A stretch of DNA of 14,331 bases from Blastocatellia bacterium (GTDB lineage: Bacteria > Acidobacteriota > Blastocatellia > Chloracidobacteriales > JADJPF01), in NCBI GenBank assembly GCA_016713405.1, contig JADJPF010000028.1, positions 1 to 14,331 of the forward strand, written 5' to 3'. The translations under genes were made by a program, and so were the position numbers. Under the pieces are notes generated by a model, which saw only the letters and a program-made list of their open reading frames with translations, ran no database searches and was not told the DNA's origin. Positions 1 through 10,594 of the stretch are shown in pieces. How positions within the stretch are numbered: the stretch's first letter is position 1; every line of letters starts with the position of its first letter.

Positions 1-1785
1 GGGTGAAGTTAAGAGCTTATTTTATGTCGTTTTTGGTCAAATGGGAGTAACTAACGACATGGCAGATTTTCTAATGCACGGTCAGAAAAACCTTCATGCA
101 AGAAAAGTAGGGAATGAGAAGTTTCTAAATTAAAGATTTGCTGGAAAACCTGCCGCTTGAGCTAAGACATGAATTCAAGGGTTTCGCCTTTAAGTGCTCC
201 TTGTTCTGGAAGTGCGTGTTTAGGTCAAATGTTTGTGGGCTTGTTCATGTAGGAGTACCAATAAATGGAGTTAAATCAATGGGGTAAATACAGATAAACC
301 TCTATGCACAAAAAGTCAAGAGGTGCAGTAAAACGGATATATTTTAAGTCTATACCAAAATTTTATTTGTTTTGGCCTCATTAGAAAGGAGACGTGTTGT
401 GTATTTCTAAAGTGACCTGTATCTGTAATCTCTTAACTTGTGGTAGGAAAGAACTTCCTGACCTAATACAATCCTTCCTTCAGGAGCAAATATTTGTACT
501 TGTGGATCACCTATTCGCCTGTTACAGATAGGTAATTTCTCTATTACTCGGTAGTAGACGTTTTGTTTTTACTAGATGCAAGGCCAGCATTAATATAAGT
601 GTTTATTAAAAGCAATTGCATTTCTCTGGCTTTTGCCTCTGTATTCGTTTCACCAATTAAACGCCAAAGGTTCAGCCGCACCATTATATGAGCCACCAAA
701 GTTATAGCGCACCATAAAGGTATCATTGGTTTATTTAAAATCAGTTCTGTAAGTATAAATGTGGTTGCTTGAGAAAATGGAACCGACCATATTAGTAAAA
801 ATCCTTGACGCTTGGCCGTGACCCTAGATTCATCTACTGTTGTAATATTATTTTTGTTTATTGATAAACGCTCAAACGAAGAAAGAAAATAAAAAAGCTT
901 TTTTCTTTTTTGATTGGGCCACAACAAAAGCCACAAATTGATATTGCTTAAATTCTGGCTCAATATTAGCAATGCGTCCAAATAATGGTATCATTGCGTA
1001 AGAAGAAATGTATTACCATAATTCATTTCCACCACCCGCGAGTAACAATTAACAATTCCTGCTAAAACGCACGATTAAATCCACTGGCAGAATAGCTATC
1101 TACGAAACAACAGAAATTCCTGTACAGCATCTTGGCTCAAAAAATTGGACCCAACAGAACCTCCAACAGGCCCATTATTCTCTAAACCACAGTAAAGATT
1201 GTTAAAACGGGCTTTGCCCATTAAAGCTAGCATTGAGCTAACAATGTGTGTTCCTTGTTGGCGTGGGTTCATCTGTAACTGCTCTTGGTGTGAGTTAAGA
1301 AAAATCTAAAAAATTGCGTCGGTTAATTGGTAAAGACTCAATATTACCTCATCAATATTGCCGCTATTTTCTGTTTTTCGCCATCAACACTACTACTTTG
1401 AGCAACTACTTTAATGATTTGAAGTAGCACCTATTTTCGAAAAAAATTTGCTAGCACCTGTAGGGCCCAATATTAAATCAAGCGAGTTGTTTGAGTGTTA
1501 AAACCATCAGTAGTTATTATTATTTCGTAGCGTCGGTGGGTTTAATTGTGAAGGCAAACTGATCCTTCTTCTTGAGAAGTGTTCTCCTTATAAATTGGTT
1601 TGCAAGTTTTTAAACTTATTCGATATGACTCACCATCTTATTAAATGCCTTTGCTCATCTATACATTGCCTGGGTCAAACTTGCTTAGTTGCACCAGATT
1701 AGAAATATCGTACATTTGCTAGTTGTCCAGAACTACAAATGCGAAAATTAAGCTAAGGCTAACGAGGTAAAATTTTTTTCCTCAC
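1..1785 (-). CDS. Oar-like TonB-dependent receptor, N-terminal part, heavily frameshifted, cut by left edge
   Basis: Outer-membrane receptor, probably for import of a large substrate or for adhesion; the substrate is not predictable. No single frame stays open, but following frames on the minus strand gives a family-typical order: a hydrophobic start after VRKKILPR, an Ig-like carboxypeptidase-regulatory region (YEIIITTDGFNTQTTRL, about 1500-1540), SLPINRRNFLDFS (about 1300-1350), NNGPVGGSV then SQDAVQEF of the plug (about 1115-1180), GIVN and TRGGGNE (about 1020-1060), EPEFKQYQF, FYFLSSFERLS, VPFSQATT and IGETNTEAK in the early barrel (about 550-970). Below about 400 the match becomes vague, and below 134 I cannot confirm it. 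GTG at 1785 was chosen because AAGGAGGG lies 4 nt upstream. At least ten one-base indels are needed, for example in the A/T runs at 893-912. Most of the barrel should lie left of the window. Family assignment is firm; gene integrity is not. Confidence 0.85.
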
Positions 1786-1788
1786 TTA

Positions 1789-1796
1789 CCCTCCTT
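1789..1796 (-). promoter_or_regulatory. Ribosome binding site for the TonB receptor
   Basis: On the minus strand AAGGAGGG is followed by TAA and then a GTG start at 1785. This is a near-perfect Shine-Dalgarno with short spacing and it decides the non-ATG start. The hydrolase gene at 12047-13174 uses the same design (AGGAGG, 4 nt, GTG). Confidence 0.6.
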
Positions 1797-1861
1797 TACA
1801 GTAGGTTACTCTAATAGGATTTCTCTGATTGATTTTATTATAAGGGATTAAAAGGGAAAAC

Positions 1862-1867
1862 ATTATA
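1862..1867 (-). promoter_or_regulatory. Possible -10 box for the TonB receptor
   Basis: On the minus strand a perfect TATAAT lies 77 nt upstream of the GTG start, in the 222-bp gap between decarboxylase and receptor. No good TTGACA-like -35 box is found at 16-18 bp, so this is only a candidate in AT-rich DNA. The rest of the gap (1797-2007) shows no gene and no clear terminator. Confidence 0.22.
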
Positions 1868-2007
1868 TAGCAGTGTAGAGTTTCTCTTGAGTCTATGTAA
1901 TGTATCTAACAAATCCTAATAAAAACTTGATAGATAATTTAACCAAAAAAATGTAAAAATAAGTTTTGGAGGGAGGAACTTAGTCTTATAAATTTAAGAT
2001 TCTTTAA

Positions 2008-3400
2008 CTACTTGTTGTATTAAATACACGAATGTTTCTAACTCTCACTTCAGTAGTTTTCAAACAAACAGAAATACGAACAAATTGTTTACCTTTTACT
2101 ATAGAAGGCGTTAAATAAAGCTTTTCCAGAGTCATTGATTCTTTACTCCAAGCTTTAAATTATGTGTAGCAATTGCTTGCTCATCCATATTAGGCTTAGG
2201 TATATGTCTTATACAAAGGGTTTGAAAAATACTGGAGGCAACAATTTCCCATTCGGGATTGGTTTCAATTTGTTCTTTTAACCAATTAGCATTATCTAAA
2301 TCTCGTTTGATACGTCCTTGTAGACCCGACACACCTTACTCAACAATTAAAACCAAAGTTTAAGGGCGCGAAAACGTCGCCCAAGTTGAATGCCCAATCT
2401 AAAATTATTTACTTGTCCATCAACGTTAGTCTGCAAATATGTGGGATTAGTAGACATAACTCGAATTAAATGTTGTGGGTCACGCCTGATAAGCTGTACA
2501 ATCAAAGGCTACACCTAACCATTTATGAGGATTAAATAATATGGAATCTGCCTTTTCCACGCCGTCCCACATATAGCGGCATTCAGGCAGAATCATTGCT
2601 GAGCCTGACATTGCTGCATCAATATGTAGCCAAATATTATATTTTCAGCTATTTCAGCTATTTCTTTAATTGGATCTACAGCAGTTGTGTTAAGTTGTTC
2701 TACTGTAGCTATAATAGCAAGGCTTAAGTCCATTTGCGAAATCTTGTTTAATTGCACTAGCTAATGAATTCAACTTGCATTGAATAGTTTTTTATCTGTA
2801 TCAAATTAAACGTAAGTTATTTTTACCAAAACCTGCAAGAAGTGCTGCTTTAGTTAACAGAACTATGGCTTTGTTCAGAGTGTAAATAACAAAGGTGAAT
2901 CCTCGCCTTGAAGCCTGCTATGTTTGACTATAGTTACTACTTTTTCCGCGCGCAAAGTAAAGCTACTAATGTAGCTGTAAAGCTGTGTTTGAATAACTCC
3001 CGACAAAACTTTCTGGTAGCCCAATCATTTTTGCCTTAGCCAATTCATTACTACTTCTTCTAGCTCTGTAGTCGCTGGGCTAGTTTGCCAACTCATTCAT
3101 TCACACCTAATCCAGCATTCCAGTAATTCTCCTAGGACAGAAACTAATAGCATTTGATGGAAAATAAGCAAAAAAACTAGGATGATTCCAATGGGTAATG
3201 CCTAGTAATATTTTTATTTAAGTCTGTTAATATTTGTTCAAAACTTTTCTGCTTTTTATTTGGAGGGTTAGAAGGTAATTGTTTACTAATTTGTGAGGTA
3301 GGACATCTGACATTACACGTTTATCAGATAGATTTTCTCGATAATCTGCAATCCAATCAATTATTTTATAACCAAATTGGCGGAATTCTTCTGGTGTCAT
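2008..3400 (-). CDS. PLP-dependent amino-acid decarboxylase (aromatic-L-amino-acid decarboxylase family), frameshifted
   Basis: Group II pyridoxal-phosphate decarboxylase, converting an amino acid (probably aromatic) to its amine plus CO2 in the cytoplasm. The start MTPEEFRQFGYKIIDWIADY is typical of the family. Later segments follow in order: AVDPIKEIAEIAE, the PLP aspartate region (HIDAAMSGSAMILPE), KADSILFNPHKWLGVAFD with the cofactor lysine in NPHKW (codon 2522-2524, about residue 293; near 303 in animal enzymes), STNPTYLQTNVDGQVNNF, LGRRFRALKLWF, VSGLQGRIKRDL, and a C-terminus near KGKQFVRISVCLKTTEVR with TAG at 2008-2010. The span equals about 464 codons, close to the usual 470-480. Several one-base indels interrupt it, concentrated in 2340-3300. 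It starts 22 bp after the stop of the secreted BNR protein, so the two may be co-transcribed. The exact substrate (Trp, Tyr, DOPA, Phe or other) cannot be told. Confidence 0.88.
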
Positions 3401-3422
3401 ATTTTTCCCTAGGTCTATGAAA

Positions 3423-6400
3423 TTACTTAGCTTTAATTTTGAAATTATTTTTGCTGTTATCTGTAAAAGTTAAACCATTTTGCGTACGTGCAACTAATGA
3501 AACTCGTGCTGTTTTGGTTTTTATTTTTGGTACAACCATGCGGGTAAACATTCCCATCTGTTGCAACCAGATTTTTGAGTAATTATCATTGGGAAAGATG
3601 TCCACCATCTATTGATAAAAGCGGATCAAAGCTAGCAACATCAAAGTTTTCTGCTTGCCAGCGAATAACAAAACTATTTCCTGCTTTTAATTTTTTTCTT
3701 CCTATAGGAGCAAGTAAAGTAAGAACAGGGTTGTTATTGTGAAATTATCTTTACTAATAACTACACCATTGGAGTAGTTAAAGAAATTTATTCCACTTTT
3801 ATTTATCTGGAATAATGGCAACGATTTCTGTTGCTGAAGAGAAAAGAATTTTGCTGGTTCTCCTCCAATGGTTATAGTTGAGGTTTGTGCTAGCTCGACC
3901 TCTTATTGTTAGAGTTGTTCCGATATTGCCCCACTAGCAGGTGAAAAGCTATCAATCATTGCTGGAGGAGCGTTTCCATCTACTCTAAGTAATAAATTTC
4001 ATCATTACCATCAATTTCATCCTGGTACATTAGATAAACACTGCTGCTAGAATCAGATACTAGAGTGGGTAACTGTGAGATAGTGTTATTAATTGTAATA
4101 TTTGTTGGTTGTGAAAAAAGTATTACCTTGATCAGTAGATTTAACTAGCAAAATATCAGATCTCCTGTAGAAAGATCTCGCCATGCAATATAGACTTGTT
4201 GGTTAATGGTTAAGATACTAGCATCATTAGAAGTTTCTGTAGTACGTGAGACATTTTAGGAGTGTTAAAGCGATCTCCATTGTTATTAGAAGTTGAGGCA
4301 AAATCCTCAAAACGATTTCCTTGTCCGTGTAAAGATACTGTTCATTGTGCTTGGATTATACCATTTCACTGTAGTAGCAAGCGCAGGGCGAATAGCAAAA
4401 CTTAAATCTCCTGGAAGCCGTTGCACCATCAACAAATGTATCAAAACCATTTTGAGAACGTTTTATCTCAATTCTACAATTGCCACGCTACAACTTTCAT
4501 AAGCTAAATAACTAGTGCCTTTACCATCGCTTGTTGCTGCTGTAGTAAAGAGATTTCTTCCACCATCGCTTACAACTGCATTAGGAAATGAAAAAATTTC
4601 ACCATTATTAGAAGATTTACTAGCAAAAATTTCAAATTTTGCTTCACCTAAAGATTTAGCTGCATCCCAAAAACCACTACTTCACCATTTGGATTAGTGA
4701 TAATGCTAGGTAGTTCAGAAAATTCTATATCTGGAGAAATATTTTGGTTCAAGAAAAGCTTTTTCCTTTGGTCTGTTGAACGGCTATAACTTATTTGACA
4801 GGCTATATCTAAGGCATTCTTGCCAAGCAATATGAATGCTATTATCTGGAGCAATAGAAATTTGTGGGCTAATGTTTGCATTATCAGTTAAAGAAACATC
4901 CACAGGATCAGTAAAAGCTAATTCCATTGTCTGTAGAACGAATAATAAATTCTTAAAGCTCCAGTTCTATCATCACTCCAAACACTATTGATTGCACCTT
5001 TGCTTATCTATAACTGTATGAGGTTGAATGCTTCGGCTAATAGACTTAGAAACATTTAAAGGAAACTATTATTTTTATCAGAAATAACATTTAACCTTAA
5101 AAGTTGTGTTTGTTATAGCTCCATCACTGCTTGTAGCTGTAATAATAACTGGATGAGTACCTAATGGCATTACTATTGGTAATTGCACGGACATTAACCA
5201 TTTGACCATTGGCAGTATTTCGGTTTTCAAATTCAAAGCTAATTGAATTTGTATCTGAACGAGCAGATAAAGTAAATGAACTAGAAGCATTTAAGGCTTT
5301 TAATCTAAATTGCGTTCTTTGGCTGCAATAATGTGGTTTTGTGCTGGTGTAACTGGAGCAAGAATAAAATTACTGTTATTAAAAGGAAGTAGTTTTTTTA
5401 TCCCATAAACATCAGGTCTTTACCACTACGATCATCACCCCAATTAAAGAAAAATCCACCATTAACCGCACTCATTTGATTATAATCATCATAGTTACTG
5501 CGTATCCCTACAGGGGTAGTTAGTGGAACCGCCCAACTAGAATTACTTATGCGTTGATTTTGGCTAAAGCTTAAGCTGCCATCACTAGAAGTTGTTCCAT
5601 AAACTTCTAACATTCCATTAAATAATTCATCATTTTCGTCTGTCATACCACATTAAACCAACAGTTCCATCATTGCTAACGCAATAGAAGGCGTAAATTG
5701 ATCTGTTAAAGTATTATCATCATTAATTTTAGCAACTTGACTCCAAGTTGCACCTTGACTAGTGGAACGAACAAAAAACACATCTGAACGATCAGTTTGT
5801 TTACTAGGAGAAGGTGAACTAAAAGTTAAATAAAGAGTTCCGCGATTAGCAGAAGTGCTTGAATCAACAGCTAAACTTGGTAATCCATTAGCATCAAAAT
5901 GGCTATTAAGAAAAATTCCAAGTAAAACATAAGTTTCAAGCGAAGCAGCTAAAACAGGTGGTGTAAAGTCAAGCCACCATCATTGGAACGAGCAAAAATA
6001 AATTCCTGCGGCAGCATCATCACCCCAAGCTGTTGACATCACCGTCCGGGCCAATAGCAATTGTTACACCTTGAACACTTAACATGAAGTATCAGCAGGC
6101 GTTAAAATTACAGGGCGAGTAAAGCTATCACCAGCATTTTAGAAGTAGCGCAAACAATGCGTGAGCCAATATTAGCTCCAACCACTGTAAAAATCTGTCC
6201 ACCCAATATAAACATTACCTTGAGTTGATGTTTTGCTAGTGTCTACAGCAACCAGGGTTTATCTTGAAAAGCTGAACCGCTAGGAGCAGCAACTAAAACT
6301 GGCTTGACCAAGTTTTTCCAGCATCATCTGAACGGGAAAAAATAATTGCTGGCTGTCCTTGTGCTGTTACTGCTAAACCAGTGTAATAAAATACTTTACC

Positions 6401-6982
6401 TTGTGCTGCAACTACTCCGCTACCAAAATTTCTGCCACCCGTAAGTTCTGGAATATGAGTAGTTTTCCAAGACTCCCCACCATCATTAGAGTAACTTACA
6501 GCAGAAATTCTTGTGCCAATATCATTATAAGCAACTACTATATTGTCACCACTAACAGCACTTGCAGTATTATTTTGTACTCTTGCACCTGTTTCTAAAG
6601 CAGGATCATTAATTTGAAAATTATCACTTACTGCTAAAGGGAAAGGCTCATTAATCGCTTGTTGATAAAAATAATTTTGTAAACTTTTAGAAAGTTTAGG
6701 CAAAATATTTGAAGGGATTACAAATTTTTTATCTTTAGTAAAATTCTGTAAGCTAGCAAAATTTGTTGGGACTTCTCTTTGCCAAGCTTCAGAACTATTT
6801 CCATTAATTTGAGCTTGTAACCTAGCTTTAAGCCAGTTAGACACTACTTGACGCTTATCCTTAGAATTATTACTAGTAGAATTATTTTGATTATTTGATA
6901 GATAAATAGGGGCTTTTATTAAAGGAAAAAATAAAGTAAGAAAAAATAAGATTATTAATAGGAATGATAGCCTAGCCTTCAT
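3423..6982 (-). CDS. Secreted BNR/Asp-box repeat protein with IPT/TIG and C-terminal Ig-like domain, frameshifted
   Basis: Exported protein of about 1,190 residues with a hydrophobic signal segment at residues 5-24 after MKAR. The first 229 codons are intact and carry two Asp-boxes (SNDGGESW about 165-172, SRSDDAGKTW about 216-225), the hallmark of sialidase-type beta-propellers. Frames recovered across indels show more propeller sequence, with NGGFFFNWGDDRSGKD near 5410-5460. An Ig-like stretch follows (LSARSDTNSISFEF, about 5210-5280), then a second set of beta-blades (NISPQISIAPDNSIHIAWQ near 4820-4880; INQQVYIAWRDLSTGD near 4160-4210). Near the end are an IPT/TIG start (IDSFSPASGA, about 3935-3965) and a closing domain (GNSFVIRWQAENF, LLSIDGG, ARVSLVARTQNG). 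It is probably a surface or secreted adhesive or carbohydrate-related protein; I cannot see catalytic sialidase residues, so no enzyme name is given. GGAG lies 8 nt before the ATG. Confidence 0.85.
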
Positions 6983-7272
6983 TAAAAATACTCCATAGAT
7001 ATTTTATTTTTGCTTATAAAAAGAAGAATACTAGAAAAATAACAGATCGAAGCAATCAATTAAAATACTATTTGCCTTTGATGGTTTTATATCTTTTGTA
7101 AATAAATTTAGCTAATAGAAGGGGAAAACTAAAAGCTTATATATTAATTTAGAGGTTATACCTACTTAATTTTTCTGTTTACTTATTTTTTCATTTCCTC
7201 TAAAACGTTACTATTGATAAAAATAGATATTTATTGAGGTGTAATTAGATAAATGCTGAGAAAATTTTGCTT
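6983..7272. other. Divergent intergenic region between BNR gene and hybrid kinase
   Basis: This AT-rich stretch of about 290 bp must hold both divergent promoters. On the minus strand TTGCTT and TAGTAT separated by 16 bp (roughly 7020-7055) form a weak candidate for the BNR gene. I found no convincing sigma-70 pair for the kinase, no palindromic operator and no coding signal. Confidence 0.4.
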
Positions 7273-9146
7273 ATGCCTAAACAGTTTATATCTAAAATAC
7301 TGGACTCTTTACCCATTTATATTGCTGTTTTAGATATAAATGCGACAGTTGTTTTTACAAATAAAATTTGGCAAAAATTTAGAGAAGAAAATATCTTTTC
7401 CTAAGTAAAGTTTCAGTAGGGGGCAAAATTATTATTTTCAGCTTTGTGATGATATAAAAGAAAATACACAGGAACTAGAAAATTTTTCCAAGGTATTGAA
7501 GAAGTATTTAGTGGTGAAACAGAGTTTGAAATAGAAAATGTTTTTTGTTCATCAACAAAAAAAAATTGGTTTTAAGTAAAGTAACAAGATTTTATCTTGA
7601 AGAAGAATTATTTTTAATAATTACCTATGAAAATATTACACAGTGTAAATTATTAGAACAATCATTTATAGAAAGCCAAACACAGCTAAATAGCTTAGTA
7701 GAATCATAATATTTTAGAGTAACTAATTGGGAATTTAGATGGATGTATAACTAAAGCTAATGATGCTTTTTTGAAAATGGTTGGTTATAACCAACAAGAT
7801 TTGTTGATGGAAAACTTCGTTGGAAAGATTTAACTCCACCTGAATATGCTGAACTTGATCAATTTGCTATTAAAGAATTAAAAAGAATGTGGCGGTTATA
7901 CTGCTTTTGAAAAGAGTATTTTTGTAAAGATGGTAGCCGAATACCTATTTTACTTGTAGGAGCATTTTTTTTTAATAGTCAAGAAACAGGTTTTTCTTAT
8001 ATTTTAGATTTAAGGAAGTAAAAGCACTACCATCCAACTAATACAGGCTCAAAAAATGGAAAGTATAGGCACATTAGCTAGCGGAATTGCTCATGACTTA
8101 AACAATATTTTAACTCCCATTTTAATGTTTGTTCAGTTGCTTAGAAGAAAACTTACCGATGTTAAAGACCACAAAATAGTAAATACTATTGAAGATACTA
8201 TTAAACGAGGCTCAAACTTAGTTCTCAAGTGCTGTCTTTAACACGTAAACAAGCTTAGAAAAGAACAAATAGACTTTAATAAATTATTTTCAGAGATAGA
8301 CCTATTGATTAGAGAAACTTTCCCTAAGGGTAATTGATATTAGTATTAATATAGAAGAAAATTTAGGTGTAGTTGTTGGTAATAATACAGAAAACATCAT
8401 CAAGTTATACTAAACTTATGTATTAATGCTCGTGATGCTATGCTAGAGGAGGTCAACTAAGTGTTCAAGTAAGAAATTTTTTTGTGGATGAATCTTATCA
8501 ACAAAAGACAATAGATATTTCTACAGGAGAATATGTGTTTAGTATGTATTGCAGAGATTGGTACAGGCATTTCTTCAGAGAATTTAAATAAATTTTTACC
8601 CTCTTTTTTACTACTAAAGGATCTGGAAAAGGAACAGGTTTGGGACTTCCCATTGTGATGAGAATCTTAAAAAAATGGAGGATTTATTGTTGTTAATAGC
8701 GAAGTAGAAATAGGTAGTGAATTTAATATTTATTTACCTTTTTATAAAGAGTCTACTGCTGAAAGATTATTAAACTTGGAAGAAGATATTCTGCGCATTA
8801 AGGCCAAACAATTTTAGTAGTAGATGACGAAGAAACATTACGTGAACTTACTAAAATGATATTAGAAATTTATCAATATAAAGTATTAACATCAAATGAC
8901 GGTACAGATGCTATTGCTACTTATGCAATCAATAAAGATAGAATATCTTTGGTAGTAATGGATCTAATGATGCCTAATCTGGATGGACTTGCTACTATTA
9001 AAGCTTTAAGAAAAATTAACTCAGCAATAAAACTTATGGCAGTCACAGGTTTGATAACTTCTGATTTAGCTGATGAAGTTAGAAAACAAAATGTTCCTTT
9101 AATAGCAAAACCATTTACAGCACAAAAGCTACTAAAATATTTATAA
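7273..9146 (+). CDS. Soluble PAS-PAS hybrid histidine kinase with C-terminal receiver domain, frameshifted
   Basis: Sensor kinase of about 624 residues with no membrane segment, so it probably senses a cytoplasmic signal. Domains in order: PAS-like start (MPKQFISKILDSLPIYIAVL, residues about 1-130); second PAS (FLKMVGYNQQDLL, LTPPEYAELDQ, FCKDGSRIPIL, about 140-255); HisKA with the phosphoacceptor His in GTLASGIAHDLNNIL (codon 8092-8094, about residue 274); HATPase with N-box LNLCINARDAM (about 8405-8440), EIGTGIS in place of the usual DxGxGI, and G2 box GKGTGLGLP (about 8626-8652); receiver with VVDDEE (about 8817), phosphoacceptor Asp in VVMDLMMP (codon 8961-8963), VTG and AKPF. Several one-base indels break the first two thirds; 8856-9146 is clean. 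It ends in a receiver with no output domain, so phosphate should pass on to an HPt or act locally. No partner regulator is adjacent. Confidence 0.9.
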
Positions 9147-9197
9147 TATTTTACATAAAGTAGATAACTACAATAATTTATTTGCAATAAATCACGT

Positions 9198-9340
9198 CTT
9201 ATTTATTCAATATTTGATTACTTGAGTTTCATTACAGCTTGGACATTTCACTTGTATTGTTGGTATTTTCTTGTTCCTGGTTTTTGTTTTTCTTTTTGTA
9301 TTTTATCACTCTTTTTATAAACATTTCTTGGAACACGACC
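9198..9340 (-). mobile_element. Truncated left end of an IS1-family element
   Basis: On the minus strand this starts with the terminal repeat GGTCGTGTTCCAAGAA at 9340 and runs through the leader and the first codons of the transposase (PTIQVKCPSCNETQVIKY), closely matching 10774-10920. Homology is clear down to 9198 and may fade out near 9180. The catalytic part and the right end are missing, and the start codon reads ATA. It therefore looks like a dead remnant left between the kinase and the small secreted-protein gene. It helps to reconstruct the broken start of the longer copy: CPSC is intact here but damaged there. The flank 9341-9546 shows no recognisable gene. Confidence 0.8.
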
Positions 9341-9546
9341 TTACTTTCTTTTGTCATCTCATAATTCCCAAAATTCGATTTTGGCTTGCAGAAATGTAAG
9401 TACTAAAGCAGATGATTTTTATTAAAAGTAGCAAAAACTTATGTTCTTAACCTGTGCAAAACCATTTTGTTAACACTGTAAAAGTGCTGTGTTTTTTAAG
9501 CAAGCTCAGGGAAACAAATAGATTTAACTCTGTGAGATTACTTGAT

Positions 9547-9583
9547 TAATTTACCAGTCAAAAAATTATTGACTGGTAAATTA
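9547..9583. terminator. Strong bidirectional hairpin, probable terminator of the gene at 9600-10167
   Basis: A 15-bp perfect stem (9547-9561 with 9569-9583, core ACCAGTCAA/TTGACTGGT) closes a 7-nt loop. It lies 17 bp past the stop of the minus-strand gene. There is no long U tract on the minus-strand side, so termination by this hairpin is an inference. Confidence 0.55.
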
Positions 9584-9599
9584 TAATTATTATAACAAA

Positions 9600-10167
9600 T
9601 TAAGGTGTAAACCTAACACTATTTATACATTCATTGTAAGTAGGGTCAAGACTAGCGGATTCTGGGCAAGTGAAAGATTCTGTATAGTTTACATAACTAT
9701 ATTGTGTCCAGTAGTAACCAGAAGTTGTTTGAGTTGCATTAGAAAAATAAACTGTTTGCCCAGCTATATTTAAAGTTGCTGTAGTGGGATGCTGAAAATC
9801 ATTAGCATCTACTACTAGTTTGACCCCACTAGATCCATTATTTCCAAAAAAAGATAGCTTTTTACCAGGCCCAGCACCTCGGTTTTTCCAATAGGAATCT
9901 GTAACTCTATAATAAGTTATCTGTTGATTGGGCCCATAAACAGCTATTCTTGGGCTTTTGTATCTGCTTTTGATCAGTGGGTCTTTAGACATCTACACGA
10001 AAGTACGTTGGCGAGGTAGACCCACCACAACTTATTAAACCTTGATATGTGGGAAATATTACTCCTAAGCTGTTGGGCCATTGCTTGAACGCTTAGATTT
10101 ACTCTTACCATGTTTTAAAAACAAAAAAGCCCACCAAAATTAAGCACAAAGTTACTAATCTTTTCAT
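9600..10167 (-). CDS. Exported protein of unknown function, one or more frameshifts near the start
   Basis: Not recognised. From 9992 to 9600 the frame is open for 130 codons. Upstream, after small frame changes, the reading continues to MKRLVTLCLILVGFFVFKTW at 10167, a plausible signal peptide or membrane anchor, giving about 189 residues. ATG 10167 was chosen for the signal peptide; an AGGAGG at 10185-10190 lies 17 nt away, which is long. The mature part is rich in Tyr, Ser, Thr, Asn and Gly, with beta-like segments (SPRIAVYG, QQITYYRV, ATLNIAGQTVYFSN) and two late cysteines (TCPES, NECINS) that could form a disulfide. The look is of a secreted beta-sheet domain. The next gene upstream (10343-10594) is also a small exported protein in the same direction, with a palindromic repeat between them. 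Confidence 0.65.
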
Positions 10168-10248
10168 AATATTTTTCTTAAAATCCTCCTATTAAATTTG
10201 TTTTGCATAATGAAGTGACAAATTACAAAAAATTACAGAGAAAATTGA

Positions 10249-10346
10249 TAGTGGGCAAAATGTAAGACTGAACAAGAATTCATTTTGACCGAAACTCATT
10301 TCTAAACTAGTGTTCTAAGCAATACTAAATTTCTACTCAGCCTTAC
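10249..10346 (-). repeat. Palindrome-ended repeat, copy 1
   Basis: The 85-bp core 10262-10346 aligns without gaps to 11934-12018 with 68 of 85 identities; 13 more bases to the left (from 10249) align at 9 of 13. The core ends are inverted repeats, GTAAGACTGA and TCAGCCTTAC, pairing at 9 of 10 positions, with the tenth a G-U pair if transcribed on the minus strand. The best conserved interior is ATTCATTTTG-CCGAAACTC-TTTCTAAAC. Its right end overlaps the last codon and stop of the minus-strand gene at 10343. It could be a MITE, a REP-like element or an RNA 3' structure. The outer stem of copy 2 is not preserved here. Confidence 0.75.
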
Positions 10347-10594
10347 ATCTGTATTACTACTTGTTTTCCCATGTTTTCTGTATACGTAAATTGGAAGCTA
10401 TAACCTCTTAACTCTCCTTTAACATTAAATAACAATGCGTAATAATATTTAATGTCCTGGTCTAACAAATTAGGGGGTGTTATCTGAGTAGTTTCAGGGG
10501 TTGGTGGTGGTGGCGGTGGTGGTGTAATGGTTGAGTTATACATTGGCTGAGTGCCAAAAATAGAAAGAAATATAGTTAGTATGTAAGATAACAT
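10343..10594 (-). CDS. Small exported proline-rich protein, unknown function
   Basis: Not recognised; 83 residues. MLSYILTIFLSIFG is a short hydrophobic signal or anchor. It is followed by TQPMYNSTI, a run of seven prolines (about residues 25-31), then TPETTQITPPNLL and a short charged region (DQDIKYYYALLFNVKGELRGYSFQF). The poly-Pro run reads like a linker between an anchor and a small domain. The last residues and stop lie in the palindromic repeat, so the natural C-terminus may have been replaced. ATG at 10594 was taken as start; a good GGAGGG lies about 23 nt upstream, which is too far, so the start region may contain an indel or the true start may lie upstream. Confidence 0.55.
   Translation of the reverse strand: MLSYILTIFLSIFGTQPMYNSTITPPPPPPPTPETTQITPPNLLDQDIKYYYALLFNVKGELRGYSFQFTYTENMGKQVVIQM

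Noticed and set aside
2..133. Plus-strand open frame of 43 codons (GEVKSLFYVVFGQM...) at the left edge
   Set aside because: It lies opposite the expected path of the TonB receptor and has no visible start. The minus-strand reading is also weak here, so it stays undecided, but it is too short to call.
4293..4697. Plus-strand ORFs of 60-69 codons
   Set aside because: They are opposite the frameshifted BNR protein, whose minus-strand reading shows family motifs across the same bases.
8921..9187. Minus-strand ORF of 88 codons opposite the receiver domain
   Set aside because: The plus strand encodes a clear receiver with all key residues; this is a shadow frame.
9341..9360. Similarity of the DNA just outside the IS1 remnant (TTACTTTCTTTTG) to that just outside the complete IS1 right end (TTACTTTACTTTTC)
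   Set aside because: Low-complexity T/C-rich words, and the IS ends compared are of opposite type; probably chance.
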